From Erwinia sp. 198 (GTDB taxonomy: Bacteria > Pseudomonadota > Gammaproteobacteria > Enterobacterales > Enterobacteriaceae), in contig NZ_RHUM01000011.1 in assembly GCF_003937915.1 (NCBI RefSeq), positions 62,001 through 126,000 of the forward strand: a DNA stretch of 64,000 bases. Direction: 5' to 3'. The position numbers and the translations under genes were made by a program. Of the stretch, positions 21,835-30,982 are shown piece by piece; position 1 is the first letter of the stretch; each line of letters opens with the position of its first letter. The notes under the pieces are model-generated. The model was not told where the DNA came from. It saw only the letters and a program-made list of their open reading frames with translations, and ran no database searches.

Positions 21835-22428
21835 TTCCGCACTCCCGTTTCAAATTGTAAGCCCGCGTTATTTAATTTGAGTACAGCCTATGTTTTAGCT
21901 CAGAGCGAGAAAATTGTTTCATTATCGCGCAGGCTTTGCATGCTCTATAATTAAAAACAGCAGGTTAAGCCGCCTCCTTTTATTTTGTTTAAGAATTTCC
22001 TCAGGGCATTTATAAGCGAAGCGGCATATTACGGCCGCTGCGCTTAATAATCCCGGCAGTAAGCGGCGTTTTATTGCCGCTGCGCTTATTAAGCACGCGG
22101 GTAAATGTAAGATTGTTGGCCGTTAAAACGCCCGTTGCCGCTGTAGAGCAACGCTTTGCTGGCCTTTTGCACGCCATAAAAGCGTTTAAAAGGGCCTTTT
22201 TTGTGCTTTGTTGTAAAGATGTTAATAAAGCACCAGGCTGATAATGGGTCAGAAAACCAACAACATATTGATTACTATAGTAAAAACTTAAACTAATCTT
22301 AACAAAATTAATGATTGAGTCGGGGGCTGAAAAGTCCTATATTGGCCGCGCTTTTTTACAGCGCTCACACTTTTAATTTATTTTTCAACCACGGCGTTAT
22401 TTATAACCCTGGTTGTAGGAGAGATATG
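21835..22428. promoter_or_regulatory. Long leader region of the dat-ddc genes with short repeats
   Basis: This ~590-bp region has no convincing ORF. It contains a near-perfect direct repeat (GCCGCTGCGCTTAATAA at 22034 and GCCGCTGCGCTTATTAA at 22076, 42 bp apart) and an inverted repeat with arms GTGCTTT (22203) and AAAGCAC (22226). The last 200 bp are AT-rich and probably contain the dat promoter. The repeats may be regulator sites; no regulator can be named. Confidence 0.4.
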
Positions 22429-23817
22429 ATGACGGATAAAGTCCGTATTGATAATTTTGGTGCGAATTCATCAGGAAACAATGAAGCGTTTTTAGCCCGT
22501 CAGGCTGAATATGAATCGAACGTGCGGAGCTATCCGCGCAAGCTGCCGTTCGCCATTGCTAAAGCACAGGGAGTCTGGATTACAGATGTTGAGAATAATC
22601 AATATCTTGACTGTCTTGCCGGTGCAGGTACGCTGGCGCTTGGCCACAACCACCCTGATATGCTGCAGAGCATCCAAAATGTCATTACCAGTGGCTTGCC
22701 GTTACATACGCTTGATTTGACGACGCCGTTGAAAGATGAATTTTCTGCCTACCTGCTCTCTTTACTGCCGGGCCAGGGCAAAGAGTACTGCCTGCAGTTC
22801 ACCGGCCCTTCCGGCGCTGACGCCGTAGAAGCCGCGCTGAAGCTGGCGAAAAAATACACCGGCCGTACCGGTGTGATCAGCTTCTCCGGCGGCTATCACG
22901 GCATGACCCACGGCGCGCTGGCGGTAACGGGCAACCTGTCGCCAAAAGAAGCCGTTAACGGCATGATGCCGGAAGTGCAGTTTATGCCTTATCCGCACCT
23001 GTACCGCTGCCCGCTGGGTATCGGCGGCAAGGCGGGCGAGCAGGCGCTGGCCTACTACTTTGAAAACCTGATTAACGACGTGGAAAGCGGCGTGCGTAAA
23101 CCTGCGGCGGTGATCCTGGAAGCGGTTCAGGGCGAAGGCGGCGTGAACCCGGCTCCGGTCGAGTGGCTGCAGCGCATCCGTAAAGTGACCCAGGAACACG
23201 GCATTCTGCTGATCCTGGACGAAGTGCAGGCCGGCTTCGCGCGTACCGGTAAGTTCTTCGCCTTCGAGCACGCGGGCATCGAGCCGGACATCATCGTAAT
23301 GTCCAAAGCCGTAGGCGGCGGTCTGCCGCTGGCCGTACTGGGCATCAAAAAGCAGTTCGACGCCTGGGCGCCGGGCCACCATACCGGTACCTTCCGCGGC
23401 AACCAGCTGGCGATGGCAACCGGTCTGACCACCCTGCGTCACCTGAAAGACAACAATATCGCTGATAAAGTTGCCGAACAGGGTGAATGGCTGAAAGCGA
23501 AACTGGCAGAGATGCAGAAGCGTTATCCGGTCATCGGCCACGTGCGCGGCCTGGGCCTGATGCTGGGCATTGAGATCGTCAAGCCGAACGAGCCTCAGGA
23601 TCATATGGGTTGCTACCCAGCCGACGGCGAGCTTTCCGCGCTGTTGCAGAAAAAATGCTTTGAAGCCGGCCTGATTCTGGAGCGCGGCGGCCGTCACGGC
23701 TGCGTGCTGCGCCTGCTGCCTTCGCTGCTGATCAGCAATGAAGAGCTGGGTGTTTTCCTGGATAAATTTGAAGTCGCCCTGGTTGCCGCCGGCGTTAAAC
23801 CTGTTTCTGCGGAGTGA
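22429..23817 (+). CDS. dat: Diaminobutyrate-2-oxoglutarate transaminase
   Basis: The 462-residue class III PLP aminotransferase makes L-2,4-diaminobutyrate from aspartate β-semialdehyde with glutamate as amino donor. It has [72 protein letters not shown] and the PLP lysine in [10 protein letters not shown], closely matching Acinetobacter Dat. Two ATGs (22426, 22429) follow AGGAGA; the second has better spacing. The decarboxylase gene ddc follows after 5 bp, so the pair forms a 1,3-diaminopropane pathway. Identification is strong. Confidence 0.94.
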   Translation: MTDKVRIDNFGANSSGNNEAFLARQAEYESNVRSYPRKLPFAIAKAQGVWITDVENNQYLDCLAGAGTLALGHNHPDMLQSIQNVITSGLPLHTLDLTTPLKDEFSAYLLSLLPGQGKEYCLQFTGPSGADAVEAALKLAKKYTGRTGVISFSGGYHGMTHGALAVTGNLSPKEAVNGMMPEVQFMPYPHLYRCPLGIGGKAGEQALAYYFENLINDVESGVRKPAAVILEAVQGEGGVNPAPVEWLQRIRKVTQEHGILLILDEVQAGFARTGKFFAFEHAGIEPDIIVMSKAVGGGLPLAVLGIKKQFDAWAPGHHTGTFRGNQLAMATGLTTLRHLKDNNIADKVAEQGEWLKAKLAEMQKRYPVIGHVRGLGLMLGIEIVKPNEPQDHMGCYPADGELSALLQKKCFEAGLILERGGRHGCVLRLLPSLLISNEELGVFLDKFEVALVAAGVKPVSAE

Positions 23818-23822
23818 AGTTA

Positions 23823-25280
23823 ATGTCCCGGTCCAACCCTATTCTGGCAGCTTCGGCGCAGAGCACCGAAGCCTACCAGCAGGCTATTGCCCAGACCAGC
23901 CAGGCCGTCGTGCAGTGGCTGCAGCAGCCTGAGATGTATCAGGGCAAAAGCGTAGCCGAGCTGCGTGAGCGTATCGCGCTGGATTTCACTACGGAAGGCC
24001 TGGGCAACCAGGCCGCCATTGAGCGTGCGATCGAGTATTTTCTGAAAGACAGTTTGTCTGTGCATCATCCGCAGTGCGTGGCGCACCTGCACTGCCCTAG
24101 CCTGGTGATTAGCCAGGCGGCGGAAGTGCTGATCAACGCCACCAACCAGAGCATGGACTCCTGGGATCAAAGCCCTTCAGCCACCATTATTGAGATGAAG
24201 CTGATCGAATGGCTGCGCGCTCGGGTCGGCTATCAGGCCGGCGACGCGGGGGTCTTCACCAGCGGCGGCACCCAGAGCAACCTGATGGGGTTGATGCTGG
24301 CGCGCGACGCATTCTTTGCGCGTCTGGGCCACTCTGTCCAGCAGGATGGTCTGCCGGGCGATCTCAGCAAGATCAAAGTGTTTTGCTCTGAAAACGCCCA
24401 CTTCTCCGTGCAGAAGAATATGGCGCTGATGGGTCTGGGCTATCGCTCCGTGACGCTGGTGAAAACCGATCGCTTTGCGCGTATGGATACGGCGGATCTG
24501 GCTGATAAACTGGCGCTGGCGAAAGCCAACGGCGAGAAAGTGCTGGCTATCGTCGCAACGGCGGGCACCACCGACGCGGGCGCTATCGATCCTTTGCGTG
24601 AAATCGCGCAGATCGCGGCAGAAAACGAAACCTGGCTGCACGTTGATGCGGCATGGGGCGGCGCGCTGCTGCTTTCTGAAAAGTATCGTCATTATCTGGA
24701 CGGCATCGAGCTGGTGGACTCCATCACCCTGGACTTCCACAAGCAGTTCTTCCAGACTATCAGCTGCGGTGCGTTCCTGCTGAAAGAAGCGCGTCACTAC
24801 GAGCTGATGCGTTACCAGGCGGCCTACCTGAACTCTGAGTTCGACGAAGCTCAGGGCGTACCGAACCTGGTTTCCAAATCTCTGCAAACCACGCGTCGTT
24901 TCGACGCGCTGAAAATGTGGATGGGTCTGGAAGCGCTGGGTCAGAAGCAGTATGCCGAAATCATCGATCACGGCGTAACGCTGGCGCAGCAGGTTGCGGC
25001 CTGGGTTGCCGAACAGCCTGCGCTGGAGCTGGTGATGGAGCCGCAGCTGGCCAGCGTGCTGTTCCGCTTCCGTCCGCAACAGGGCGACGATACGGCAATC
25101 GCCCTGCTTAATCAGAAAATCGGCGATGCGCTGCTGGATTCCGGACGCGCCAACGTAGGCGTGACCGAACACAATGGCGTAACCTGCCTGAAAATGACGC
25201 TGCTGAACCCAACCGTGACGCTGGAAGATATCAAGCTTCTGCTGGCGCTGGTAGAGCGCACTGCGGCTTCTCTCGCATAA
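23823..25280 (+). CDS. ddc: L-2,4-diaminobutyrate decarboxylase
   Basis: The 485-residue group II PLP decarboxylase converts L-2,4-diaminobutyrate to 1,3-diaminopropane and CO2. Seen in order are HLHCPSLVISQAAEVLINATNQSMDS-type substrate segment (short form HLHCPSL), GGTQSNLMGLMLARD, HFSVQKNMALMGLG, HVDAAWGGALLLS and the PLP lysine in LDFHKQFFQT. GGAG eight bases before the ATG at 23823 overlaps the dat stop, so the two are translated in one operon. A strong terminator follows. Group II relatives act on aromatic amino acids, but the dat neighbour settles the substrate with good confidence. Confidence 0.94.
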   Translation: MSRSNPILAASAQSTEAYQQAIAQTSQAVVQWLQQPEMYQGKSVAELRERIALDFTTEGLGNQAAIERAIEYFLKDSLSVHHPQCVAHLHCPSLVISQAAEVLINATNQSMDSWDQSPSATIIEMKLIEWLRARVGYQAGDAGVFTSGGTQSNLMGLMLARDAFFARLGHSVQQDGLPGDLSKIKVFCSENAHFSVQKNMALMGLGYRSVTLVKTDRFARMDTADLADKLALAKANGEKVLAIVATAGTTDAGAIDPLREIAQIAAENETWLHVDAAWGGALLLSEKYRHYLDGIELVDSITLDFHKQFFQTISCGAFLLKEARHYELMRYQAAYLNSEFDEAQGVPNLVSKSLQTTRRFDALKMWMGLEALGQKQYAEIIDHGVTLAQQVAAWVAEQPALELVMEPQLASVLFRFRPQQGDDTAIALLNQKIGDALLDSGRANVGVTEHNGVTCLKMTLLNPTVTLEDIKLLLALVERTAASLA

Positions 25281-25298
25281 GTCGTCCCGTACAGGTCA

Positions 25299-25330
25299 AA
25301 GCCGGTAACGCCCGTTACCGGCTTTTTTTT
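25299..25330 (+). terminator. Rho-independent terminator of dat-ddc
   Basis: AAGCCGGTAAC and GTTACCGGCTT form a perfect stem around a short loop and run directly into eight Ts. Confidence 0.9.
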
Positions 25331-25406
25331 AACCTTGATTCATCCAGTCAGGCTGTTTTCAACAACAGGACAACGCACCCTCATGCGAACGGCTCTTTTC
25401 AGGCCA

Positions 25407-25658
25407 TCAGCGTTTTCCGGTTAGCTGTTGCCGCTGGTCGCATCTGTTTCTGCTTTTATACCTTGAAGGCCATATATCTTCCGGGGACATTTCCACAGCC
25501 TTTGCAATCAGGCGCTCTCCTTTGGGCCAGGGCCGTCTTAAGGCATTAGCCAAAGTCGAGGCGGCCAGCCCCGCTTCTCGTGATACAGCGGACAGGTTGG
25601 TGCCCCTCTTTTTCAATAAGGCAATAATATCTGCCGGGTGCATATCATTTTTGTTCAT
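25407..25658 (-). CDS. Ner/Nlp-family winged helix regulator (SfsB-like)
   Basis: The 83-residue protein resembles E. coli SfsB/Nlp and phage Mu Ner: MHPADIIALLKKRGTNLSAVSREAGLAASTLANAL is the helix-turn-helix, followed by RPWPKGERLIAKAVEMSPEDIWPSRY. Ner-type proteins are small DNA-binding repressors or activators; SfsB affects maltose genes in E. coli. The C-terminal tail is short and basic. It lies between the dat-ddc terminator and the AT-rich LuxR pair; no target is obvious. Confidence 0.85.
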   Translation of the reverse strand: MNKNDMHPADIIALLKKRGTNLSAVSREAGLAASTLANALRRPWPKGERLIAKAVEMSPEDIWPSRYKSRNRCDQRQQLTGKR

Positions 25659-25839
25659 CGGTTTCCCTTATAGTGAGCAAGCTGGATTACTTTCCCTGAC
25701 GCTAAATGAGCCGTGTAATCTGGATTGCGTTACGGCTCAGGCTTTAAATTTTATCAATCGATGTTGTTAATAGTATTTCTACTATTGCCACTCCAGCCTG
25801 TTTTACGTTATTTATGCCAAGTGAAAAAAGGTCTGTTTG

Positions 25840-25903
25840 ATGTAAGGTTTTTTTAATGTAGGGTTCTTTTTATGTAGGGTTCTTTTTATGTAGGGTTACC
25901 GCT
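25840..25903 (+). repeat. Four 16-bp tandem start-stop repeats leading into the LuxR gene
   Basis: The unit ATGTAGGGTTCTTTTT occurs with ATG at 25840, 25856, 25872 and 25888, a strict 16-bp period. The middle two copies are identical and the outer two diverge (the first has ATGTAA, the last ends ACCGCT). The true start codon at 25904 falls on the same period. Each unit holds an ATG directly followed by a stop and an AGGG element nine bases before the next ATG, so it reads as an array of minimal start-stop uORFs with weak Shine-Dalgarno sites. Because 16 is not a multiple of 3, successive units rotate the reading frame. Confidence 0.85.
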
Positions 25904-26587
25904 ATGAAAATTCACTCGCTTCCAGAAAAACTTATTAATATGTTTGAAAACGATCCAATTGTTGGATGGGCAGTAAAAGACATTGATTCCAACTTTGTTT
26001 ACGTAAATAATGCTTTTAAGATATGGCAAACCATTTCCACCCGCTTCGATTACGAAGGGCTAAATATACGCGACGTCCCAGTCCCCGTAGCTGAATTTGC
26101 CGATATATTTGCCCGGCAGGAAAAAGAAATTGAGCAAACCGGAAAAGCGGTACGCGCTATTACCACGCATATTCAGGGTAAAGAGAAAATTCTGCAGCCC
26201 GCTTATAATATTCAGGAGCCGTTATTTAACGAACAGCATCAGTGCATCGGCACGGTGATCAGCGTCAGGCATATCAATATTATCACGCCAGGATCCCTGC
26301 TCAAGGGCAAACTCTGTCAGCATGCCACTCTTCAGCCGCCCTCGTCTGTCTTTACGGAAAAAGAGTGGGAAGTGGTTTATTTGTTACAGTGCAATTTAAG
26401 CCTGAAAGAAGTAGCCTGTGTGCTGGGCATCTCTATCCATGCCGTCAGTGGACGCCTGAGAAGCTGCTATCGTAAAGCGGAAGTGAGCTCATCTTCCATG
26501 CTGATTGAATTTTGTCGGGAGAAAAATATAGATAACTATGTTCCTGCCTTCTTTTTAAAAAAAGGGCACATTATCATTTCCGGATAA
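25904..26587 (+). CDS. PAS-LuxR transcriptional regulator, first of a tandem pair
   Basis: The 227-residue protein has an N-terminal PAS-like domain (NDPIVGWAVKDIDSNFVYVNNAFKIW, residues ~15-125) and a C-terminal LuxR-type helix-turn-helix (FTEKEWEVVYLLQCNLSLKEVACVLGISIHAVSGRLRSCYRKA), then a tail DNYVPAFFLKKGHI. The tail is shared with the next gene and is not part of the HTH. It is AT-rich compared with its neighbours. Translation starts at the ATG at 25904, behind the 16-bp start-stop repeats, with AGGG about nine bases upstream. The signal and targets are unknown. Confidence 0.83.
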   Translation: MKIHSLPEKLINMFENDPIVGWAVKDIDSNFVYVNNAFKIWQTISTRFDYEGLNIRDVPVPVAEFADIFARQEKEIEQTGKAVRAITTHIQGKEKILQPAYNIQEPLFNEQHQCIGTVISVRHINIITPGSLLKGKLCQHATLQPPSSVFTEKEWEVVYLLQCNLSLKEVACVLGISIHAVSGRLRSCYRKAEVSSSSMLIEFCREKNIDNYVPAFFLKKGHIIISG

Positions 26588-26592
26588 TAATA

Positions 26593-27249
26593 ATGGACTA
26601 TTACTTTAACCGTTCTTTGTTTGGATGGGCGATAAAAGACGCCTTTTCACGCTACGTTTACGCCAACCATGAAGCCTGTCTTTATTTTAATATGCCTTCC
26701 GAAAAAATAAAAGGCCATACGGACAAGGACTTATTCCCCGACCTCGTTGATTTTTACGAAACAATCATAAAGGATGACAAAAAGATTATAAATACAGGCG
26801 CTATGAGCATAGTTTTGAAGATTTTTAATCAAGAAGGAAATAACAGAAAACAGGCTTATTTGGTTGAAAAGCGTCTTTGGCAACTGCCTGACGGCTCACC
26901 TGGCATAATTTGTAATTATATTGAGATTACAAACATCTACTTTTCAACATTTCTGTATCAGCGCTCTCGTCAACCTCTTACTTTTACTGCGCCTTCCCCA
27001 CTTTTTACCGATCGGGAATGGGAGGTTATTCTGCTACTTTTATGTGGGATGAAAAAGGGGCGCATGTCCGCTATGCTCAACCTTAGCAAGCTGACGTTAA
27101 GAAACAGAATAGCCCGCTGCTGTGAAAAAGCTAACGTAATGAACGAAATTGCGCTTGCTCATTATTGCCAGCATAAAGGGTGGGATAATTATATTCCGCC
27201 GTTTTTTCTTAAAAAAGGATATATCACTTTTTCTGGCAAATTCGGCTGA
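26593..27249 (+). CDS. PAS-LuxR transcriptional regulator, second of a tandem pair
   Basis: The 218-residue paralogue starts 5 bp after the first gene's stop and has the same layout: a PAS-like domain (LFGWAIKDAFSRYVYANHEACLYF), a LuxR-type helix-turn-helix (FTDREWEVILLLLCGMKKGRMSAMLNLSKLTLRNRIARCCEKA), and the shared tail WDNYIPPFFLKKGYI. Sequence divergence outside the shared positions shows an old duplication. The two are likely co-transcribed and may form a heterodimer or respond to different signals. It is AT-rich like its partner, which suggests acquired DNA. A terminator follows. Confidence 0.82.
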   Translation: MDYYFNRSLFGWAIKDAFSRYVYANHEACLYFNMPSEKIKGHTDKDLFPDLVDFYETIIKDDKKIINTGAMSIVLKIFNQEGNNRKQAYLVEKRLWQLPDGSPGIICNYIEITNIYFSTFLYQRSRQPLTFTAPSPLFTDREWEVILLLLCGMKKGRMSAMLNLSKLTLRNRIARCCEKANVMNEIALAHYCQHKGWDNYIPPFFLKKGYITFSGKFG

Positions 27250-27270
27250 GAAGTTATCAGGCGTGAAAGA

Positions 27271-27293
27271 AAGGCGTCCCGCAGGACGCCTTT
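27271..27293. terminator. Bidirectional terminator between the LuxR pair and fabV
   Basis: AAGGCGTCC and GGACGCCTT form a stem around CGCA-like loop and serve the convergent LuxR pair and fabV. T-rich sequence on either side is short, so it is a moderate terminator. Confidence 0.7.
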
Positions 27294-27297
27294 ACGC

Positions 27298-28494
27298 TTA
27301 CATCTGCACCAGATTTTTGATTTTCACATCCGGGTTGACGTCGGCGTCGTAATCCACGCCGTCCAGGCCAAAGCCGAACAGGTGCATAAACTCTGTTTTG
27401 TAGCCAACGAAGTCGGTCAGTTCGTTCAGGTTTTCGTTAGTGACGGTCGGCCACAGCTTCACCACTTCATCCTGCACTTCTGGCTGCAGCTCTTTGTAGT
27501 CGGCGCGCAGGCGGCCAACATCATCAAGAATTGGCGAAGTGTTGTACAGACTGTCTTTGAACAGGCCGTAAACCTGCTCGATGCAGCCTTCGTGAGTGCC
27601 TTTTTCCTTCATCACCTTAAACAGCAGCGACAGGTAAAGCGGCATTACCGGAATAGCAGAGCTGGCCTGGGTAACCACGGCTTTCAGTACGGAAACGCGC
27701 GCATCGCCGCCCTTTTCCGCCAGCGTGTCGCGAATAGTCAGGACGCGCTTGTCCAGGTCTTTCTTGGCTTCGCCAATAGAGCCGTTCCAGTAGATATCGT
27801 GAGTGATCTGCTCGCCAAGATAGGTAAAGGCGGTGGTTTTCGCGCCTTCAGCCAACACGCCGGCCGCATTCAGATCGTCAATCCACATCTGCCAGTCTTC
27901 GCCGCCCATCACCGCTACGGTGCCGTCGATCTCTTCCTGAGAAGCCGGTTCCAGCGTGATATCGGTAATGGTTTCTTTATCGGTGTTCAGACCGCGCGTG
28001 TGCAGCGTTTTGCCAACCGGTTTCAGCGTAGAGTTAAAGACTTCGCCGGTTTTTGGATGGGTGCGACGCGGCGCAGCCAGGCTGTATACCACCAGATCGA
28101 CCTGCCCCAGATCCTGTTTAATCAGTTCAATGGTCTTTTGCTTTACTTCGTCTGAGTAAGCGTCGCCGTTGATGCTTTTTGCATACAGGCCCTTCGCCTC
28201 CGCCAGCTCTTCAAAAGCCGCAGAGTTATACCAGCCAGCGGTAGCCGGTTTGTTTTCTTCGCCCGGACGCTCGAAGAACACGCCCAGCGTATCGGCTTCG
28301 CAGCCAAAGGCGGCAGAGATGCGGGCAGCAAGGCCATAACCCGTAGAAGCGCCGATCACCAGCACCTTTTTAGGGCCGTTGGCGATTTTGCCCTGGCGGG
28401 TCACGTAATCAATTTGTTTTTCAACGTTAGCTTTGCAACCCGCCGGATGGGCGGTAACACAGATGAAGCCACGAATGCGTGGTTTAATAATCAT
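27298..28494 (-). CDS. fabV: Enoyl-ACP reductase FabV (trans-2-enoyl-CoA/ACP reductase)
   Basis: The 398-residue protein catalyses NADH-dependent reduction of enoyl-ACP, the last step of fatty acid elongation. It begins [20 protein letters not shown], has the NADH motif [11 protein letters not shown], and the FabV active-site pair Tyr235 and Lys244 spaced Y-x8-K ([10 protein letters not shown]), which is wider than the Y-x6-K of FabI. Family length is about 400 aa. The ATG at 28494 has a GAGGT site. FabV is known to be triclosan-tolerant; in many Enterobacterales FabI is the main enzyme and FabV, when present, is a second one. Identification is firm. Confidence 0.96.
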   Translation of the reverse strand: MIIKPRIRGFICVTAHPAGCKANVEKQIDYVTRQGKIANGPKKVLVIGASTGYGLAARISAAFGCEADTLGVFFERPGEENKPATAGWYNSAAFEELAEAKGLYAKSINGDAYSDEVKQKTIELIKQDLGQVDLVVYSLAAPRRTHPKTGEVFNSTLKPVGKTLHTRGLNTDKETITDITLEPASQEEIDGTVAVMGGEDWQMWIDDLNAAGVLAEGAKTTAFTYLGEQITHDIYWNGSIGEAKKDLDKRVLTIRDTLAEKGGDARVSVLKAVVTQASSAIPVMPLYLSLLFKVMKEKGTHEGCIEQVYGLFKDSLYNTSPILDDVGRLRADYKELQPEVQDEVVKLWPTVTNENLNELTDFVGYKTEFMHLFGFGLDGVDYDADVNPDVKIKNLVQM

Positions 28495-28837
28495 GTCGAC
28501 CTCAATAACCGTCTCAGTAAATATGGCCCGTAGAATACCTGCTTGTGGCGTTTCAGGCAAAGTTGACGGTAGCTTATTGTCTACGGTCGCTTTTAACACG
28601 AGCGCTTTGCATATTATTTATTCAGTCTTTATACAACCGGTCGTGCCTGGGCTGGCGAAAAGCAGTAGCGGAACACGGAAACGCCGTGAACTCATTCGTA
28701 GGGGCTTGCTTATTGGTTCAGCCTCTGCCGCAGTGGAGCGATAGCGCTGCTGGCAAACACGCCAGCGTGCCGCCAGACCATTGAGTTTACCGTCAATCTC
28801 AAGGGAGGCCGCAGCCTCCCTTTACTTACCGCCTGAC
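28495..28837. other. Gap between eptB 3' end and fabV promoter
   Basis: About 340 bp holding the eptB terminator at its left end and the fabV promoter at its right end. Frames on the plus strand here are not coding-like. I see no small RNA signature. Confidence 0.5.
28801..28823 (-). terminator. Terminator-like hairpin downstream of eptB
   Basis: AAGGGAGGC and GCCTCCCTT form a perfect 9-bp stem 15 bp after the eptB stop (minus strand). Confidence 0.65.
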
Positions 28838-30493
28838 TCAGGGTACGCGACACCAGTTACGCAACTGATTAATTCCGCCGTCCGGCGAGGTAAAACCCGC
28901 GCAGCCTAACAGGCTGTCGTACAGCTTTTCATGGAATACCGGCGTTTTATCGCGCGCCATTTTTTTCAGCTGATTAAAGGCTGCAGCATGCTCGGGATGC
29001 TGTAAAAATTTGTCGGATGCCCAAACCATGATCGGCACGGTGCGCTGCGCCATCGGCGCCTGATTACGCGGCGTGCCGTGGAAATGCATATTTTGCGAAA
29101 TCGACTCGCCGTGATCGGAAGCGTAAAACACAATAGCGTTACGATCGCGCAGCTGGTTAAAAACCTGCTCCAGCACGTAATCAGTATAAAGCAGGCTGTT
29201 ATCGTAAGAGTTAACCATCTGCTGCGTGGTGCAGTCGTCGTCAATGCCCAGGCACTCCGGCTGGTAGCGTGCAAAGCTACGCGGATAACGCTCGGTATAA
29301 AGATAGTGCGACCCTTTGGTATGCAGAATAACCAGGTGTTTACCCTGCGGATGACGCTCGATAGAATCCTTCAGCTCGCTGACCAGCGCCATATCATCAA
29401 TAGGCTTGCCGACGTTGCGCTTTTCGGACTGAATGGTTTCCCGCAGCGCATAGTCATCCGCCAGCGCTTTGTTGTAGAACCAGGCTTCGCTCTGCATGGC
29501 GAACAGCTCGGAGGAGAAGCCCTGCTTTTTCAACACGGAAAACACGTTCATCTCTTTTAGCGTGCGTTCTGGCGCTTCCGACGCCCCGCCCTCGCGCACA
29601 AACATGCAGCGCAGCGAGAGTTTGGTCGAAGTGTCGCAGGAGTAACCCTGTAGCGCAGCCAGATTAGGCTCTTTATCCAGATAAGGCGTGTTGTCGCGCT
29701 GGTAACCGTAAACCCCCATATGATCGCGCCGCGCGCTTTCGCCAATCACAAACACGATATAGAGGCTATCCGCATCTTTTGGCGGCGTATAGGTAAAGTG
29801 CGCGGCGGGATCGAACAGTTTGCGGCTGTCTTCTGCCTGGCTCCAGCTGCTGTAGGCCAGCAGGCCCATGCCTGATAGCCAGTTGGATGGCGAATAGGTG
29901 CCGGCAACCACGCCGCCGTAGCTGGCCATCATGCGGTTATGCTGGCGATCCAGATTGTCCTGGTGCTCGCCCATCACCTTCAGCGGCAGCCAGCAGCAGA
30001 GGCCGGCGGCCAGCATGACGCCGACGCGCCGGGCGATAGCGCCACCGTTACGCCGCCGCAGGGCCGCTTCCGGCAGCGGCGCGAGCCACAGGATCAGCAG
30101 CGGCAGCAGGCTTACCAGGCCCAACCAGACGCCAAAATCCCAGCCCACCGACTCTCTGGACAGATCGAAGCTGTCGGTGGTCATCACCGCCGCAATAATG
30201 CCGTAGCCAATATCGACGTTGAAAAAGATCATGTAATAGCTGGCGGCCACGGAAAACACCACCAGCAGCGAAGTCAGAATGCGGAACAGCAGTCGTCCGG
30301 CCAGCGAGGCCAGCAGCGTGGTAAACAGTACCAGCGTGAAAGCCGCGACCACTTCAATGGTGATCGACAGCAGAGCGTCGTAATGAAGCTGATGAAAGCG
30401 GCGGAGGAAAATCGGCAGGTTCAATAAAATGCCCGTGTAAAAGGCAATAAAGCAGCAGACCCTGTATTGAGTCAAAAAAAGCAATTTTTTCAT
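28838..30493 (-). CDS. eptB: Kdo2-lipid A phosphoethanolamine 7''-transferase EptB
   Basis: The 551-residue protein transfers phosphoethanolamine to the outer Kdo of LPS. Five N-terminal membrane helices are followed by a periplasmic sulfatase-fold domain with FVIGESARRDHMGVYGY, the phospho-acceptor threonine region CDTSTKLSLRCMFVREGG, and DHGESISQNMHFHGTPR. The block SLRCMFVR and the C-terminal SPDGGINQLRNWCRVP match E. coli EptB rather than EptA or EptC. The start at 30493 aligns with E. coli EptB (21 residues to the first conserved Gly); upstream ATGs at 30505 and 30532 are in frame. It modifies LPS charge and may affect resistance to cationic peptides. Confidence 0.94.
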   Translation of the reverse strand: MKKLLFLTQYRVCCFIAFYTGILLNLPIFLRRFHQLHYDALLSITIEVVAAFTLVLFTTLLASLAGRLLFRILTSLLVVFSVAASYYMIFFNVDIGYGIIAAVMTTDSFDLSRESVGWDFGVWLGLVSLLPLLILWLAPLPEAALRRRNGGAIARRVGVMLAAGLCCWLPLKVMGEHQDNLDRQHNRMMASYGGVVAGTYSPSNWLSGMGLLAYSSWSQAEDSRKLFDPAAHFTYTPPKDADSLYIVFVIGESARRDHMGVYGYQRDNTPYLDKEPNLAALQGYSCDTSTKLSLRCMFVREGGASEAPERTLKEMNVFSVLKKQGFSSELFAMQSEAWFYNKALADDYALRETIQSEKRNVGKPIDDMALVSELKDSIERHPQGKHLVILHTKGSHYLYTERYPRSFARYQPECLGIDDDCTTQQMVNSYDNSLLYTDYVLEQVFNQLRDRNAIVFYASDHGESISQNMHFHGTPRNQAPMAQRTVPIMVWASDKFLQHPEHAAAFNQLKKMARDKTPVFHEKLYDSLLGCAGFTSPDGGINQLRNWCRVP

Positions 30494-30982
30494 CTGTCCC
30501 GTCATTGTTATGGCAGTGAATGGCATGACCAAAGCGGCTTTGGTATTGAAAACGTTATTATTCTAACGATACGGCGTAAGACAAGGTAAACGCAGGTGAG
30601 TTTACCGCTGGTACTGAAAAACTGAGTGTTATAATGTAACAAAAGATGTGACAGACGTTAACCTTTTCGTGCAGCGCGCGCGCCTTGCTGGCTTTTGATA
30701 AAGTTTGAAGCGGCTCAAAGTTCTGATAAATAAAGGCATAACGGACTACATGCACTGCATATGCATAATTATTCCCAAAGCCTGATATAAAGGCTGACTA
30801 CGGGTGAATGCACTAATTAATTATTCGTCTGCCGCCAGGCGATCCACCTTTACCCGCCCTAATTAACATTAATTTAATGAATTAAAAACAACTCATTAAT
30901 GTTAGATTATGCCGCGTTCAGGTCAGAAGCACTGGCTCCCTCATCATTTCGTAGCATTTATAACTGTCAGGAAAGCATTGTT
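30494..30982. promoter_or_regulatory. Divergent AT-rich promoter region between eptB and gdh
   Basis: About 490 bp, AT-rich, with no supported ORF. It should hold the divergent eptB and glutamate dehydrogenase promoters. I see no clear operator. The gdh ribosome-binding site (AGGAAAG) lies at its right end. Confidence 0.5.

Noticed and set aside
22207-22216. TGTTGTAA-containing stretch (TTTGTTGTAAAGA) resembling a Ter core
   Set aside because: Only about eight bases of the Ter core match and the flanking invariant bases are wrong, unlike the two clear sites near tus.
25840-25903. 16-bp repeats considered as a CRISPR array
   Set aside because: The units are contiguous, with no variable spacers and no cas genes nearby.
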